A DNA stretch of 36,459 bases from Candidatus Omnitrophota bacterium (GCA_019052695.1 JAHQRI010000004.1:2169-38627), one strand, 5' to 3'. Shown: positions 26,210 to 35,517, counted from the first letter of the stretch. Program-made: numbers and translations. Notes: generated by a model not told the origin, from the sequence alone.

Positions 26210-26470
26210 ACCCAGCACTAATTTTATTTTAAAAGCGATCTTCGAAGCCTATTCTTTAAATGCGTTCTTGCCTGTCCATAATGCTTAAGTTTACGTTCCC
26301 TTTCTCGCCCGTCTTCTTCTGCCAAATACCCCTCACAACCAGCAATTTTCCAAGCATCCCCATGCTGCTGCAATCTCCTTCGAAGATCGCTTGTGTATCC
26401 ATAATAAACCTGCTGCGTTCGTCTGTGTTTGAGAATATAAACCCAGAACATCATAAAATTAGTGCTGGGT
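26210..26470. mobile_element. 261-bp unit with perfect 18-bp terminal inverted repeats and a GIY-YIG ORF
   Basis: ACCCAGCACTAATTTTAT occurs at 26210-26227 on the plus strand and at 26470-26453 on the minus strand: perfect 18-bp inverted ends. A weaker symmetry extends outward (AGCGAT and GAATT on both sides). The unit contains nothing but the GIY-YIG ORF, whose stop codon lies in one repeat and whose ATG lies in the other. It sits between lysC and cimA. Confidence 0.8.
26224..26454 (-). CDS. Minimal GIY-YIG nuclease inside inverted repeats
   Basis: About 76 residues beginning MMFWVYILKHRRTQQVYYGYTSDLRRRLQQH, a clear GIY-YIG motif pair (VYI and YYGYT) followed by the Arg-containing helix. EEDGRERERKLKHYGQ provides the Glu. 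ATGs at 26454 and 26451 are both possible; there is no Shine-Dalgarno, and the upstream bases are the inverted repeat. The frame remains open upstream to 26508 but without a better start. Compared with the usual 85-100 residues of this family it is short. Its tight fit to the repeat ends makes it the likely mobility function of the unit, although GIY-YIG nucleases are not known transposases. Confidence 0.82.
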   Translation of the reverse strand: MMFWVYILKHRRTQQVYYGYTSDLRRRLQQHGDAWKIAGCEGYLAEEDGRERERKLKHYGQARTHLKNRLRRSLLK

Positions 26471-26521
26471 AAATTCCGGCTTATCGCTTGCGTCTCTCTG
26501 TTCCGCAAGCGATGCCGTCAT

Positions 26522-27739
26522 TTATTTCTTTCCTAACCCAAACGCCCTATGGATCACCTGGGCCGCGAGCTTGCCTTTGCCGCCGGCCACCACGCAGGAG
26601 ATCTTGATCTCGGAGGTGGAGATCATGTCGATATTGATCTTATTCTTCGCGAGCACGGAGAACATCTTCGACGCGATCCCCGAGTGCGAACGCATCCCGA
26701 TCCCGACCACGCTGACCTTCGCGATGTTCTGATCGCTCATCACTTCGCCCACGCCGAGCTTTTTCGCGTTCGTTTTGACCACCTTGAGCGCCTTGGAAAG
26801 CTCGTTCTTGAAAACGGTGAACGAGATGTCGGTCGCGTTCGTCCGCGTCTTGTTCTGGATGATCATGTCCACGTTGACGTTCGCGTCCGCGAGCGTCTGG
26901 AACACCCGGGCCGCGACGCCGGGGCGGTCCGCGACGCGGAACAGGGTGATCTTGGCTTCGTCTTCGGCTAACGCGACACCGCTCACTACGACCTCTTCCA
27001 TGGCTTTCGTCTCCTTCGTGATAAGAGTTCCTTTGACGTCCTTATGGGAATTGCAGACCCAAATGGGCATGTTGAACTTTTTGCCGACCTCGATCGAACG
27101 CGAGTGCATGACCTTCGCACCGAGCGACGCCAACTCCAGGATCTCGTCGTAGGTGACCTGGGCCATCTTTCTCGCGTCCGGGATCACACGCGGGTCCGCA
27201 GTGTAGATCCCGTCCACGTCCGTATAGATCTCGCACTGTTTCGCCTTGAGCGCGACCGCGAGCGCCACGGCCGTCAGGTCCGAACCGCCGCGGCCGAGCG
27301 TCGTAATCTCCCCCGAAAGGGTCTGGCCCTGAAAGCCCGCCACGATCACGATCTTGCCGTCCGTCAAGGCCTTCCGGATGCGGTCCGCGCTGATCTTCTG
27401 GATGCGGGCCTTGCTATGGAACGCGTCCGTGATGATCCCGACCTGGGGCCCGGTGAAAGAGACCGCTTCATGGCCAAGTTTGTGCACCGCCATCGCGAGC
27501 AGCGCGATCGAAACTTGTTCGCCCGTCGCGAGCAGCATGTCCATCTCCCGCTCCTCCGGGGCCTTATTGATCCGGTCCGCCAGCGTGATCAGATCGTCGG
27601 TCATGTCTCCCATCGCAGAAACAACGACGACCACCCGGTTCCCCGCCTTCTTCGTCCTGACCACGCGGCGGGCGACCCGCATGATCTTCTCGGCGTTCGC
27701 GACCGAGGAACCCCCGTATTTCTGGACCACAAGCGGCAT
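26522..27739 (-). CDS. lysC: Aspartate kinase (LysC)
   Basis: LysC phosphorylates aspartate, the entry to lysine, threonine and methionine synthesis. 405 residues: VQKYGGSSV (5-13), [29 protein letters not shown] and [15 protein letters not shown] define the kinase domain. Two ACT domains follow (about 265-335 and 345-400, the second beginning [22 protein letters not shown]), so feedback control by lysine and/or threonine is expected. The ATG at 27739 matches the family N-terminus and puts AAGGA at 9 nt; an ATG two codons upstream is also possible. It lies downstream of the ApgM-like gene, separated by a repeat element. Confidence 0.96.
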   Translation of the reverse strand: MPLVVQKYGGSSVANAEKIMRVARRVVRTKKAGNRVVVVVSAMGDMTDDLITLADRINKAPEEREMDMLLATGEQVSIALLAMAVHKLGHEAVSFTGPQVGIITDAFHSKARIQKISADRIRKALTDGKIVIVAGFQGQTLSGEITTLGRGGSDLTAVALAVALKAKQCEIYTDVDGIYTADPRVIPDARKMAQVTYDEILELASLGAKVMHSRSIEVGKKFNMPIWVCNSHKDVKGTLITKETKAMEEVVVSGVALAEDEAKITLFRVADRPGVAARVFQTLADANVNVDMIIQNKTRTNATDISFTVFKNELSKALKVVKTNAKKLGVGEVMSDQNIAKVSVVGIGMRSHSGIASKMFSVLAKNKINIDMISTSEIKISCVVAGGKGKLAAQVIHRAFGLGKK

Positions 27740-27788
27740 AAGCATCGATCCTTTCAAAGTATTAGATTAAAAGCGATCCTGTTGATTC

Positions 27789-27868
27789 GGACAACGTTCC
27801 ACGCACTCCCTCTACGGAACCCGTTCGAAATTCCGGCGTTGCGCGTTGTGCGTTGTGCGTTGAGCGTT
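27789..27868. repeat. Heptamer-armed repeat between the ApgM-like gene and lysC
   Basis: The right arm (27837-27868) is a clean run of CGTTGCG/CGTTGTG/CGTTGAG 7-mers, the complement of the NNCAACG family. The left arm is decayed (GGACAACG at 27789). It lies 8 bp beyond the stop of the ApgM-like gene, in the 137 bp before lysC. Confidence 0.75.
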
Positions 27869-27876
27869 CGGCGGGT

Positions 27877-29082
27877 TTATGAAGCCTTCGAAATGAAAAA
27901 GGACATCAACTCGCCGCTTTTCGCGAAATTCAGTTCCGAAGCCTTCGCCGCGGTCTCGGAGAACTTTTCGATCTCATCCGCCATGATGTTCTTGCCCGTC
28001 ACGCTGAACGGCACGGCGTCACGGACCATCCTTTTCATTTTCCAAAGGGTCGCGTGCCCGGGCGTGATCAGCACCCGCGATTCCTTCGACCGCTCGAGGT
28101 ATTTCCGGACCTTCGAAAGGACAAAGAAGTCGATCCCCTCGATGGCCGCGATCTTTTCCTTGACCTCCCCCGTCCTGCCCGCCTCGTCGGGCGTGTGCAG
28201 GTACAGGCAGACGAAGTCCTTCTCCTCAAGGGCCTCGAGGGCCACTTTGGAGATCCGGTCGTAGAAGACCGCCGGTTCCTCGTTCTCGGCCTTGACCTCC
28301 ATCACCGTCAGGCCGGCCAAACGTCCCAAACCTTTCGCGAATTCGCGCGCCGCCACCATCGCGCCCCCGCTCAGGCCGAAGAGCTCGCGGATCGGCTTGA
28401 GGTCGGGTTTGCGCCCCTGCCCCCAAAGCCAGATCATGTTCGCGGGATTTTCTCCGAGGTCGACCCGGACCTGGTTGATCTCGTGGTCCTGCAAAAGCAG
28501 CCGGGCGTCGTACATCAGTTTGCGCATGAGCTCGTCGCCCGGCCCGCTCGGAAGACAGTCCTCGATCTTCTGCCCCACGACACTCTCCGGCGGTTGCGTC
28601 TTCGCCGAAAGCGCCTCGAACCCGTGGGCATCTTTGAGGACCGCGATGTGCCGGTGCCCGGAACCCGGGAAGAACCGGACGAAATCGCTCGCAACCTTCT
28701 TGTTCAAGAAATTCACGAGGGCCTTGGCCTCCTTGGTCGTGACGCCGCCGGCGGTCGCGTCCGCCAGCGTGCCGGCAGACTCGGTAATGAAATTCATGCA
28801 AAACGCGACTTCCTTGTCCTCGAGCGTCAGTTCCAGGTTCGCGGCTTCGAGCGGCCCCCGGCCCGTGTAAAGTTTGGAGGCGTCATAACCCAGCAGTTCG
28901 AACAGACTGAGGTCCGAGGAAAGGGTTTTCCGGTCCGTAAGAAGCTTCGCCGTTCCGACCTTCCCGTTCTTCGCGAAAAAGTTAAGGTGAGGGACCTTCG
29001 CGGCCTCGAGCGGGGTCTTTCCCCCCAGTTCCTCGGCCGGATGGTCCGCGGCACCCGCACACACGATGACGATCGATTTCAT
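27877..29082 (-). CDS. apgM: ApgM-family protein at the homoserine-kinase position, metal site eroded
   Basis: 401 residues, similar throughout to cofactor-independent phosphoglycerate mutases of the ApgM type and to the subgroup proposed to be a homoserine kinase ([56 protein letters not shown]). It overlaps thrC by 4 bp (ATGA) in a hom-thrC-apgM order with no thrB, which supports a threonine-pathway role. The putative catalytic Ser56 is kept (SSD). Metal ligands of the family are mostly missing: the DGMAD motif reads AGAAD (Asp to Ala9), PDEAGH reads PDEAGR, PDHPTP reads PGHATL, and the late GHELM reads GELM. It may be a pseudoenzyme, a regulatory subunit or an altered enzyme. Confidence 0.88.
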   Translation of the reverse strand: MKSIVIVCAGAADHPAEELGGKTPLEAAKVPHLNFFAKNGKVGTAKLLTDRKTLSSDLSLFELLGYDASKLYTGRGPLEAANLELTLEDKEVAFCMNFITESAGTLADATAGGVTTKEAKALVNFLNKKVASDFVRFFPGSGHRHIAVLKDAHGFEALSAKTQPPESVVGQKIEDCLPSGPGDELMRKLMYDARLLLQDHEINQVRVDLGENPANMIWLWGQGRKPDLKPIRELFGLSGGAMVAAREFAKGLGRLAGLTVMEVKAENEEPAVFYDRISKVALEALEEKDFVCLYLHTPDEAGRTGEVKEKIAAIEGIDFFVLSKVRKYLERSKESRVLITPGHATLWKMKRMVRDAVPFSVTGKNIMADEIEKFSETAAKASELNFAKSGELMSFFISKAS

Positions 29083-30152
29083 GACGCAATCACCTCCTTA
29101 ACGGCTTCCACGGTCGCTTTGACCTTGAAAATGGGATCTTCGAAACTGAGCGCAAAATCCGGGTCCTTCAATCCGGCCCCGGTCAAGGTGATCACAAGGC
29201 GCGCCCCTCCTTTAAAGAAGCCCTTCCGGGCGAGTTTGACCACGCCCGCCACGGCCGCCGCCGAAGCCGGCTCCGCGAAGACCCCGTCGCGCTCCGCGAT
29301 AAAACGGTACGCGCGGGTGATCTCCTCGTCGGTCACCGCGTCGATCAGGCCGCCGGATTCGTCTCGTGCGGCAACGGCGCTTTGCCAGCTCGCGGGATTC
29401 CCGATCCGGATCGCCGTCGCCAGCGTTTCCGGCTTCTCCACCCGCCTTCCGAGAACGATCGGCGCCGACCCCGCGGCCTGGAACCCGAGCATTTGGGGCA
29501 GCACTTCGGACTTTCCCGATTTTTTATATTCTTTGTAGCCCTTCCAGTACGCCGTGATATTGCCGGCGTTCCCGACCGGGATCGCGTGGTATTCCGGCGC
29601 TTCGCCCAGATCATCCACGATCTCGAACGCTGCGGTCTTCTGCCCTTCGATCCGGAACGGATTCAGGGAATTGACCAGCGTGATCTTGCCGTCCCGGGTC
29701 ATTTCCTTGACGATCTCGAGCGCGTCATCGAAATTCCCGTCGACCATGATCACTTTCGCCCCGTACCGGTACGCCTGCAAAAGCTTCCCTTTGGCGATCT
29801 TGCCCTCCGGGATCAACACGAAGCATTTCAACCCGCACCGGCACGCGTAGGCCGCCGCGGCCGCCGACGTGTTGCCCGTCGAGGCGCACATCACGGCTTC
29901 CGCGCCCGCTTCCACCGCCTTCGAAATGGCCATCGTCATCCCGCGGTCCTTGAACGAACCCGTGGGGTTCAGCCCTTCGAACTTGTAATAGATGCGGACA
30001 TCCTTGAGCCCGAGCTCGCGGGGCAGCGCCTCCGCCAGGACGAGCGGCGTATTCCCCTCGTTGAGGGAGATGATCGGCGTCCGCTCCGTGACCGGAAGGT
30101 ACTCTTGGTAGCGCTCTATGATCCCGACCTTTTTGACCGCGTATTTCGCCAT
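29079..30152 (-). CDS. thrC: Threonine synthase (ThrC)
   Basis: ThrC converts O-phosphohomoserine to threonine with pyridoxal phosphate. 357 residues from the ATG at 30152. The PLP lysine is Lys68 in [84 protein letters not shown] and [12 protein letters not shown] are family motifs of the short, plant/Bacillus-type ThrC. The frame is open far upstream, but that part lies over hom and is not the start. The ATG is 5 bp after the hom stop, and the 3' end overlaps the ApgM-like gene as ATGA, so the three genes are translationally linked. Confidence 0.96.
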   Translation of the reverse strand: MAKYAVKKVGIIERYQEYLPVTERTPIISLNEGNTPLVLAEALPRELGLKDVRIYYKFEGLNPTGSFKDRGMTMAISKAVEAGAEAVMCASTGNTSAAAAAYACRCGLKCFVLIPEGKIAKGKLLQAYRYGAKVIMVDGNFDDALEIVKEMTRDGKITLVNSLNPFRIEGQKTAAFEIVDDLGEAPEYHAIPVGNAGNITAYWKGYKEYKKSGKSEVLPQMLGFQAAGSAPIVLGRRVEKPETLATAIRIGNPASWQSAVAARDESGGLIDAVTDEEITRAYRFIAERDGVFAEPASAAAVAGVVKLARKGFFKGGARLVITLTGAGLKDPDFALSFEDPIFKVKATVEAVKEVIAS

Positions 30153-30157
30153 AAGGG

Positions 30158-31453
30158 CTAGGCCCCTTCGATCCGGATGACCTGTGACTTGCTTCGGATG
30201 TAAGGCAGCCGGTCGATCTCGCGGATCGCGGCCCGCAGGTCTTTTTCGTGGGCATCGTGGGTCAAGAGAATGAGCGGCACGGCGCGTCCGGCGCTGCGTT
30301 CGCGCTGGATGACGTCCGAAATGCTGATCCCGTGATGGCCGAGGACCTTCGAGATCCCCGCGAGCACCCGCGGCTGGTCGATCACGTGGAAGCGCAGGTA
30401 ATAACGCGAAAGGATCGAGATGATGCTCTTCACGGGGATCACCGGCCCGAGGGCACGCATGAGGAACCTGTCTTCCGCCGGACCCTCGACCCCCGCTTTG
30501 GCAATGTCCACCAGGTCCGCGACCACCGCGCTCGCCGTCGGATGGGACCCCGCCCCCCGGCCGTAAAAAAGCACGTCCCCGGTCTCGTCGCCCCGCATCA
30601 AGATCGCGTTGAACGATCCGTTCACGCTCGCGAGAATGTGGGCGTTCGGGAGAAGTGTCGGCTGGACACGCGCCTCCATCCCGTCCCGGGTCTTTTTGGC
30701 AATGGCGAGCAGCTTGATCGTGTAGCCGAACTCTTTCGAAAAAGCGATGTCCTCGCTCGAGATCCGCGTAATACCCTCGCAATAGATGTCTTTGAACCGG
30801 ACCCTGCCGCCGAACGCGAGACGCGCAAGGATCGCCAGCTTGTGCGCCGCGTCCGTCCCCTGGATGTCGAGCGTCGGGTCAGCTTCCGCAAATCCTTTCT
30901 CTTGCGCTTCCGCGAGGGCGTCATCAAAACCGATGCCCTGGGAGGTCATGCGCGTCAGGATATAGTTCGTCGTCCCGTTGATGATGGCATGGATCGAATC
31001 GATCCGGTTCGCGACCAGCCCTTCACGGAGCGCCTTGATACACGGAATGCCCCCGCCGACGCTCGCTTCAAAGCAAAGCCAGCGGCGCTTCCGGTGAGCA
31101 AGTTCGAAGATCTCGTCCCCGTGTTCGGCGAGGAGCGCCTTATTAGCGGTCACGACGTGCTTGCCGTTCCGGAGCGCCTCCTTGATCAGTTCGCGGGCGA
31201 CGCGGGTCCCTCCGATCAGCTCCACGATCACGTCAAGCGACGGGTCGCGGACCACGGAAAACGCGTCTCGGGTCATCAAGTTTTTCGGAGGCATCACCTT
31301 GCGTTTACGGTTCGGGAATTTTTCCGCGATCCGGCGGATCTCGAGGGACACACCCAATTGGCGGGTCAAAAGCGCTCTTTTGGAGTTCAGGATCTCATAA
31401 AGCCCGCCGCCGATCTGACCGAGGCCTAAAAGACCGATACGGATCTTTTTCAT
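30158..31453 (-). CDS. hom: Homoserine dehydrogenase (Hom)
   Basis: Hom reduces aspartate semialdehyde to homoserine. 431 residues: the NAD(P) loop GLGQIG (10-15), [69 protein letters not shown] and the [19 protein letters not shown] signature. A C-terminal ACT domain (about 355-431, [28 protein letters not shown]) predicts threonine feedback. The ATG has GGGAG 5-6 nt upstream. It is the first gene of hom-thrC-apgM. The 353-bp gap to the divergent small-protein gene must hold its promoter. Confidence 0.97.
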   Translation of the reverse strand: MKKIRIGLLGLGQIGGGLYEILNSKRALLTRQLGVSLEIRRIAEKFPNRKRKVMPPKNLMTRDAFSVVRDPSLDVIVELIGGTRVARELIKEALRNGKHVVTANKALLAEHGDEIFELAHRKRRWLCFEASVGGGIPCIKALREGLVANRIDSIHAIINGTTNYILTRMTSQGIGFDDALAEAQEKGFAEADPTLDIQGTDAAHKLAILARLAFGGRVRFKDIYCEGITRISSEDIAFSKEFGYTIKLLAIAKKTRDGMEARVQPTLLPNAHILASVNGSFNAILMRGDETGDVLFYGRGAGSHPTASAVVADLVDIAKAGVEGPAEDRFLMRALGPVIPVKSIISILSRYYLRFHVIDQPRVLAGISKVLGHHGISISDVIQRERSAGRAVPLILLTHDAHEKDLRAAIREIDRLPYIRSKSQVIRIEGA

Positions 31454-31806
31454 TTTGCTCCCTAAAAACGTTCTAAGTTCAATCGCCGTAAAATTTTAAA
31501 ATGGTGAAGCGATCCTTACTTTTATGGAAAACGACCAAGGAAATCAAAGCGGTCCCGGTATCCCTGATTTTTCCGACGAAGGTCAGGGTAGTATAGCCCA
31601 CGCTCCGTTAAAAATCAAACGGCCTTCCGGGACCCGGCGGCATCCTTTCGCAGACAAAAAGGGGCCGACGCCGGACCCGCGCTATCACAACGCAGCCGGC
31701 GAATTTTTAAACGGATTTTACTTTCCGGAGAGATGTTGTATACTACGCTCCCGTTTGGAATCACAGATCAAGATCCCGGTAATATTTGAAACGAAAGGGC
31801 CTGCCC
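31454..31806. other. Divergent intergenic region between hom and a small exported-protein gene
   Basis: No credible gene. A plus-strand frame is open through the right half but has no ribosome site and shadows the next gene. An AT-rich block at 31485-31505 (CCGTAAAATTTTAAAATGG) lies upstream of hom and could include its promoter. The rightward promoter is listed separately. Confidence 0.5.
31717..31744 (+). promoter_or_regulatory. Candidate promoter for the small exported-protein gene
   Basis: TTTACT at 31717-31722 and TATACT at 31739-31744, with a 16-bp spacer. The start codon at 31807 lies about 55 nt beyond the expected transcription start. Confidence 0.5.
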
Positions 31807-32238
31807 ATGAACCAGCATGTCAAGTGGACCATCCTCTTTATGATCCTCGGCGCTTTCTTGAACCTCGGCGCCCGAAGCAGCGATCAATACGACCAGGAAG
31901 CCCGCCTCGAGGAAGAGGCCCAAAAGCAGTTGGAACAACAGACTCCTTACGAAGCGCCGCATCATCCTGTGAAGAACTTCGCGGCCGGGATCAAGGAGAT
32001 CACGGTCGATAATGCGAAGGACGCCCTATCCGACACCGCAGAGGGCACCGCGCACGAAAAACCCCTCGTGGGAACGTTGGACGGCGCCCAAAGGGGCGGC
32101 GCGAAAGTGGTCGATAACACCATCAAAGGGGTCAAGAAGGTCGTTTCGCTGGGCTACGCGAAAGATGACTCCTATTCGATCGAAGAGCCGGTCGACCGTT
32201 CCGGTGACGCCGCTAAGATCAAACTCTTCAAGTTCTAG
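31807..32238 (+). CDS. Small exported or membrane-anchored hypothetical protein
   Basis: 143 residues from the ATG at 31807, preceded by AAAGGGC at about 7 nt. The N-terminus MNQHVKWTILFMILGAFLNLGARSS is a signal peptide or anchor. A charged coiled segment follows (DQYDQEARLEEEAQKQLEQQ), then a region with two short related phrases, NAKDALSDTAEGTAHEKP and GAKVVDNTIKGVKKV, suggesting amphipathic helices. No family was recognised. It is transcribed alone, with its own promoter candidate and a strong terminator. Confidence 0.75.
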   Translation: MNQHVKWTILFMILGAFLNLGARSSDQYDQEARLEEEAQKQLEQQTPYEAPHHPVKNFAAGIKEITVDNAKDALSDTAEGTAHEKPLVGTLDGAQRGGAKVVDNTIKGVKKVVSLGYAKDDSYSIEEPVDRSGDAAKIKLFKF

Positions 32239-32242
32239 CGCC

Positions 32243-32316
32243 CCGAGACCAAAAACTCCACGGGCCGCCCCTGACGGCAGCTCCTCCGTCGTCAGGGGCC
32301 CACTCTCGGTTTTTTT
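32243..32316 (+). terminator. Large rho-independent terminator
   Basis: A 9-bp inner stem GCCCCTGAC/GTCAGGGGC (32267-32275 with 32291-32299) is enclosed by CCGAGA/TCTCGG (32243-32248 with 32304-32309). Seven T follow directly. It begins 5 bp after the stop at 32238. Confidence 0.85.
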
Positions 32317-32366
32317 ATCCGCGACAGGTCCCATCCGGAGGGAAAGCCACCCCGCAGATCCAGCTG

Positions 32367-32864
32367 TCAGCGTTTTTTCTTCTTGGGGGACGTTTTTTCT
32401 TTTTTCCCCTTGGCACGGGAACTTTTTGCGGGGGGAACAGGCGGTGGCGGGAGTGTCGGCGCCTTGTGAGAGGTCCCGGACGTTGTGGACGGTTTGAACG
32501 CGCCGTTCGACTTCCGCCGCGAGAAACATTCTTTGCAATAGACCGGGCGGTCTCCCGTCGGCTTGAACGGGACTTCGCATCCTTTGCGGCAGTCCGCGCA
32601 AACGGCCTGGTACAGGGGCCTTCCCTGATGCTGCGGCGCGGGTTGAGACAACGAGGACGACGTGGACACGTCCGGCCGCCGGAGGTCCTGGCAAACACGC
32701 CGCACCTCCTGGGGGAGCGAACCGGTCCGGCTGAGCAAAAGGTCCGTTTTTCTTTCCAGGGACTCAAGGCGCTCCACGAGCCTTGTCATGGCCGTCACGA
32801 GCTCCGGAAGGTCCGTCTTCGGTTTGGAGGGCGATTTCGAAGCTTTCGAAGTTGTCTTCTTCAT
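32367..32864 (-). CDS. CxxC-x17-CxxC zinc-binding protein with basic tails
   Basis: 165 residues from the ATG at 32864. The N-terminal Lys/Ser tail (KKTTSKASKSPSKPK) is followed by a coiled-coil helix (LVTAMTRLVERLESLERKTDLLL). A zinc ribbon has Cys89-x2-Cys92, 17 residues, then Cys110-x2-Cys113, with the typical EVPFKP...RPVYCKECF core. The C-terminus is Pro-rich and then strongly basic (KGKKEKTSPKKKKR). The CxxC-x17-CxxC module is common in candidate-phylum bacteria and archaea and is thought to bind nucleic acid or ribosomes; that function is not established. There is no strong ribosome site at this ATG. Confidence 0.83.
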   Translation of the reverse strand: MKKTTSKASKSPSKPKTDLPELVTAMTRLVERLESLERKTDLLLSRTGSLPQEVRRVCQDLRRPDVSTSSSLSQPAPQHQGRPLYQAVCADCRKGCEVPFKPTGDRPVYCKECFSRRKSNGAFKPSTTSGTSHKAPTLPPPPVPPAKSSRAKGKKEKTSPKKKKR

Positions 32865-32924
32865 GATCGTGAACCCGTCCTTTTTTATTGAAGGGACTTT
32901 ACCCGCAGCGCCCGCCATCCGGCG

Positions 32925-33089
32925 TTAACTCTTGGGTCCCCGGGCAATGGAAATGAGCGTGTCCAACTGGCCGGAGATCTTCTTGAGGAGCTCCAGCTGC
33001 TCCCGGGCCATCTTGTCCTGCTTCTCCTGAAGCGCCTTGGCTTCCCCGGCGATCTTAGCCATATCCCCAAGTTTATTCAGATCGAACAT
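32925..33089 (-). CDS. Short coiled-coil protein, 54 residues
   Basis: The ATG at 33089 has AAGGGGG upstream at a good distance, which selects it over an in-frame ATG at 33143. The product MFDLNKLGDMAKIAGEAKAL and onward is almost entirely one charged helix with heptad-like leucines and isoleucines (LELLKKISGQLDTLI). The first 35 residues resemble the N-terminal helix of YbaB/EbfC nucleoid proteins, but the YbaB core is absent, so no function is assigned. It lies between the zinc-ribbon gene and the DUF2934 gene on the same strand. Confidence 0.65.
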   Translation of the reverse strand: MFDLNKLGDMAKIAGEAKALQEKQDKMAREQLELLKKISGQLDTLISIARGPKS

Positions 33090-33208
33090 CGTTTCCCCCT
33101 TCGGTCTCAAGCACAAAAAAGCTGCCTTCCAGAACAGGGGCAAAGTCCCTTTGCGTACACGTCTCCCTCACGGCAAAGGGCTTGCCTAGGATGTGGCGAA
33201 GAAGAATC

Positions 33209-33394
33209 TTAGGCCTTACCGCTTTTGACCCATTTCTCGGCTTCCAGCCAATTCGCGAGGTCTCTGCCCTGAGCACGCCCGCTGCGTTCCCAAATCTCTT
33301 TGGCTTTCTTTTGAATGCGCGCGGTAAGTTCCGCATCCGAAAACTTAGGGGTCGAAGTCTTGCTGAAACCGCGAAAACCCGTCGATTTTTCCAT
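33209..33394 (-). CDS. DUF2934-type small protein, 61 residues
   Basis: The ATG at 33394 is preceded by GGAGGG. The short Lys/Ser-rich N-terminus is followed by the DUF2934 pattern: ARIQKKAKEIWERSGRAQGRDLANWLEAEKWV, with the conserved WE.SG...GRD..NWL.AE. The function of this family is unknown; it is widespread as a tiny domain in many bacterial phyla. It is preceded by a 254-bp gene-free gap to the ABC exporter. Confidence 0.82.
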   Translation of the reverse strand: MEKSTGFRGFSKTSTPKFSDAELTARIQKKAKEIWERSGRAQGRDLANWLEAEKWVKSGKA

Positions 33395-33648
33395 GCTAGG
33401 GTCCCTCCTTTGGTAGTATGCCCGGCATTGCGGCCGCGCGGAGTTCCCGGCGCACGAAGGCGAGCCGCCGTTGCTGGCTTCCCGCGGACCGAACACAGAG
33501 TAAACCCGCCCAAGTTTCTCGTCAAATCAAAAAAGCTTTTTCCGCATTCCATCGCGCGCGGGTCAGGCGGGGAAAACGATCCCGGGATATTTTTAGTTCA
33601 GCGGCCGGGGAACCTGCTTCCGTCCCCGCGACACGGACCGGGAACCGG
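33395..33648. other. Gene-free gap between the ABC exporter and the DUF2934 gene
   Basis: No credible ORF. AAAAAAGCTTTTT near 33529-33541 is a short palindrome that could act as a weak terminator for the leftward exporter transcript. Nothing else stands out. Confidence 0.4.
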
Positions 33649-35430
33649 TCAGAGATTGAATTGCAGGTCGTAGAGCTTTTTATAAATGCCGCCCTGGGCG
33701 AGCAGCGCCTCGTTCGTCCCTTCCTGGACGACCCGACCCTTGTCCATCACGAGGATCCGGTCAGCCTTTTGGACGGTGCTGAGCCGGTGAGCGATCACGA
33801 AAACCGTGCGGGCTTTCATCAGATTCTCCAACGCGCCCTGGACCTCTTTTTCGCTTTGCGTGTCAAGATGGGACGTCGCCTCATCGAGGATCAAGATCGG
33901 CGGATCCTTGAGAAGCGCGCGGGCGATGGCGATCCTTTGGCGTTCCCCGCCGGAAAGTTTCAATCCCCTTTCGCCGAGTTGAGTTTCGTATTGTTCCGGA
34001 AGCGTTTCGATGAAAGGGGACGCGTAGGCCACGGCGGCGGCCTTCTTCACTTCCTCGAGGGTCGCCCCGGGCTTTCCGTAAGCGATGTTCTCCCGGATGG
34101 TCCCGTTGAAGAGGACCGTTTCCTGCGACACGATCCCGATAAGACCGCGCAACGACCAAAGCGTCAGGTCCCGGATGTCCCGGCCGTTGATCCTGATCGC
34201 GCCTTGTTGGGGATCGTAGAACCTCAAGAGAAGGCTCATCAAGGTCGTCTTCCCGGAGCCGCTCGCCCCCACGATCGCGACGACCTCCTTATGGCCCGCA
34301 CGGATGGAAATGTCCTCGAGCACCCAGGCACCGGCCTCGTACGCGAAACCGACCCGGTCGTAATGGACCTCCCGGACCGGTTCTTTAAACTGGGTCGCAC
34401 CCGCCCGGTCCCGGACCGTCGGTTGGGAATCCAGGATCTCGAAAATACGCGTCCCGGACGCGATGGCCTGCTGGATCACGCTGTTGACCTTGCTGATCTT
34501 TTTCAACGGTTCGTAACACAGATAAAGCGAGGTCACGAACGCGGCAAATCGGTCCGGCGGCAGATGCTGGATCCCGTAATAGACCGCGACCCCGGCGCCG
34601 ATCGCCCCCATGGTCTCGATCAGAGGGCGTTGGATGATCGTGGCCTTGATGGTCTTTTTGAAGAATTCGAAGACGCTCCGGTTGATCTCTTCGAAGCGGC
34701 GGATCTCCCGTTCCTCGCTGCAGAAAGCCCGGACGATATGGATCCCCGAAAGGGTCTCGCCGATGAACGACGTGATGTCCGCCGCCCGCTCCTGCATCCG
34801 CTTGGTCATGCGGCGCAGCCGCTGCCCGAAATAGATGATCGGGACCGCCACGATCGGAAAGATGAAGAGCGCGAAGACCGCGTAAGAGCCCCCCCAATAA
34901 AAGACCAGCGGGATGTTGAAAAGAAGGATGAAGGGCTGCTCGATCAGGTCCACCACCACGTCCGTGATCGCTCCCTGGACTTGAGAAACGTCGTTCATGA
35001 TGCGGCTGAGGAAATCGCCGGTCCGACCTTTCGCGTAAAAATCGTGCGATAAATAGACGAGATGGCGGTAGAGGTCGTCGCGGACCTTGCGGACCGCGCG
35101 GATGCCGACGCTGGCCATCTGGTAATTCGAGATGTAAAGGCAGATACTGCGCAGCAGAAAGACCCCGATGATGCTCATCGGGATCCAGACCAGCGGCACG
35201 GAGAACGTCGGGATCTGGGGCAGGTGCTTCAGGACCCAGGCGGGAAGCCGGTCAAAGGATTCGGCGCCGACCTGGATCGCGCCCCTCTGGAAAAGCCCTT
35301 TGGTGGTCACGAAGATCACGACCGAGACCAGCGAATTCGCCGCGGCGTAACCCATCATGAAGGACACGGCCAGGGCGAGCCGCCAGCGGTGCGGCCAAAT
35401 GTAGACCAGCAGTCTTCTGTAGACGTCCAT
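33649..35430 (-). CDS. msbA: MsbA-like ABC exporter (fused permease-ATPase)
   Basis: 593 residues from the ATG at 35430, with AAGGGAG upstream. A six-helix exporter membrane domain (about 1-320) is followed by an ATPase domain. The ATPase has Walker A GASGSGKTT (about 387-395), the Q-loop IGIVSQETVLFNGTIRENIAYG, the signature LKLSGGERQRIAIARALL (about 489-506), Walker B ILILDEATSHLD and the H-loop VIAHRLSTV. One subunit would form a homodimer. Lipid A core flipping is the best guess from family and from the oxidoreductase downstream on the other strand, but drug or other lipid export cannot be excluded. Its leader carries a heptamer-type repeat. Confidence 0.92.
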   Translation of the reverse strand: MDVYRRLLVYIWPHRWRLALAVSFMMGYAAANSLVSVVIFVTTKGLFQRGAIQVGAESFDRLPAWVLKHLPQIPTFSVPLVWIPMSIIGVFLLRSICLYISNYQMASVGIRAVRKVRDDLYRHLVYLSHDFYAKGRTGDFLSRIMNDVSQVQGAITDVVVDLIEQPFILLFNIPLVFYWGGSYAVFALFIFPIVAVPIIYFGQRLRRMTKRMQERAADITSFIGETLSGIHIVRAFCSEEREIRRFEEINRSVFEFFKKTIKATIIQRPLIETMGAIGAGVAVYYGIQHLPPDRFAAFVTSLYLCYEPLKKISKVNSVIQQAIASGTRIFEILDSQPTVRDRAGATQFKEPVREVHYDRVGFAYEAGAWVLEDISIRAGHKEVVAIVGASGSGKTTLMSLLLRFYDPQQGAIRINGRDIRDLTLWSLRGLIGIVSQETVLFNGTIRENIAYGKPGATLEEVKKAAAVAYASPFIETLPEQYETQLGERGLKLSGGERQRIAIARALLKDPPILILDEATSHLDTQSEKEVQGALENLMKARTVFVIAHRLSTVQKADRILVMDKGRVVQEGTNEALLAQGGIYKKLYDLQFNL

Positions 35431-35448
35431 CGATCTCCCTTTTGAAAA

Positions 35449-35517
35449 GTGCAACGCGCAACGTCCGGCGCGCAACGGAAGAAACCTCGTTGGGCATTGC
35501 GCGCGCTACGTTGACCG
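35449..35517. repeat. Heptamer-armed inverted repeat upstream of the ABC exporter
   Basis: The left part has GTGCAACG and CGCAACG units (35449-35475). The right part (35488-35517) has CGTTGGG, CATTGCG and CTACGTTGACC as decayed complements. It belongs to the same family as the elements at 22182, 23606 and 27789 and starts 19 bp before the exporter ATG. Confidence 0.7.

Noticed and set aside
30153-30782. N-terminal extension of threonine synthase
   Set aside because: The frame is open upstream but lies over the 3' half of hom and has no ThrC homology. The ATG at 30152 is spaced normally after the hom stop.
31524-32012. Plus-strand frame of 162 codons between hom and the small exported-protein gene
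   Set aside because: No ribosome site, low-complexity translation, and its second half shadows the signal-peptide gene at 31807 in another frame.
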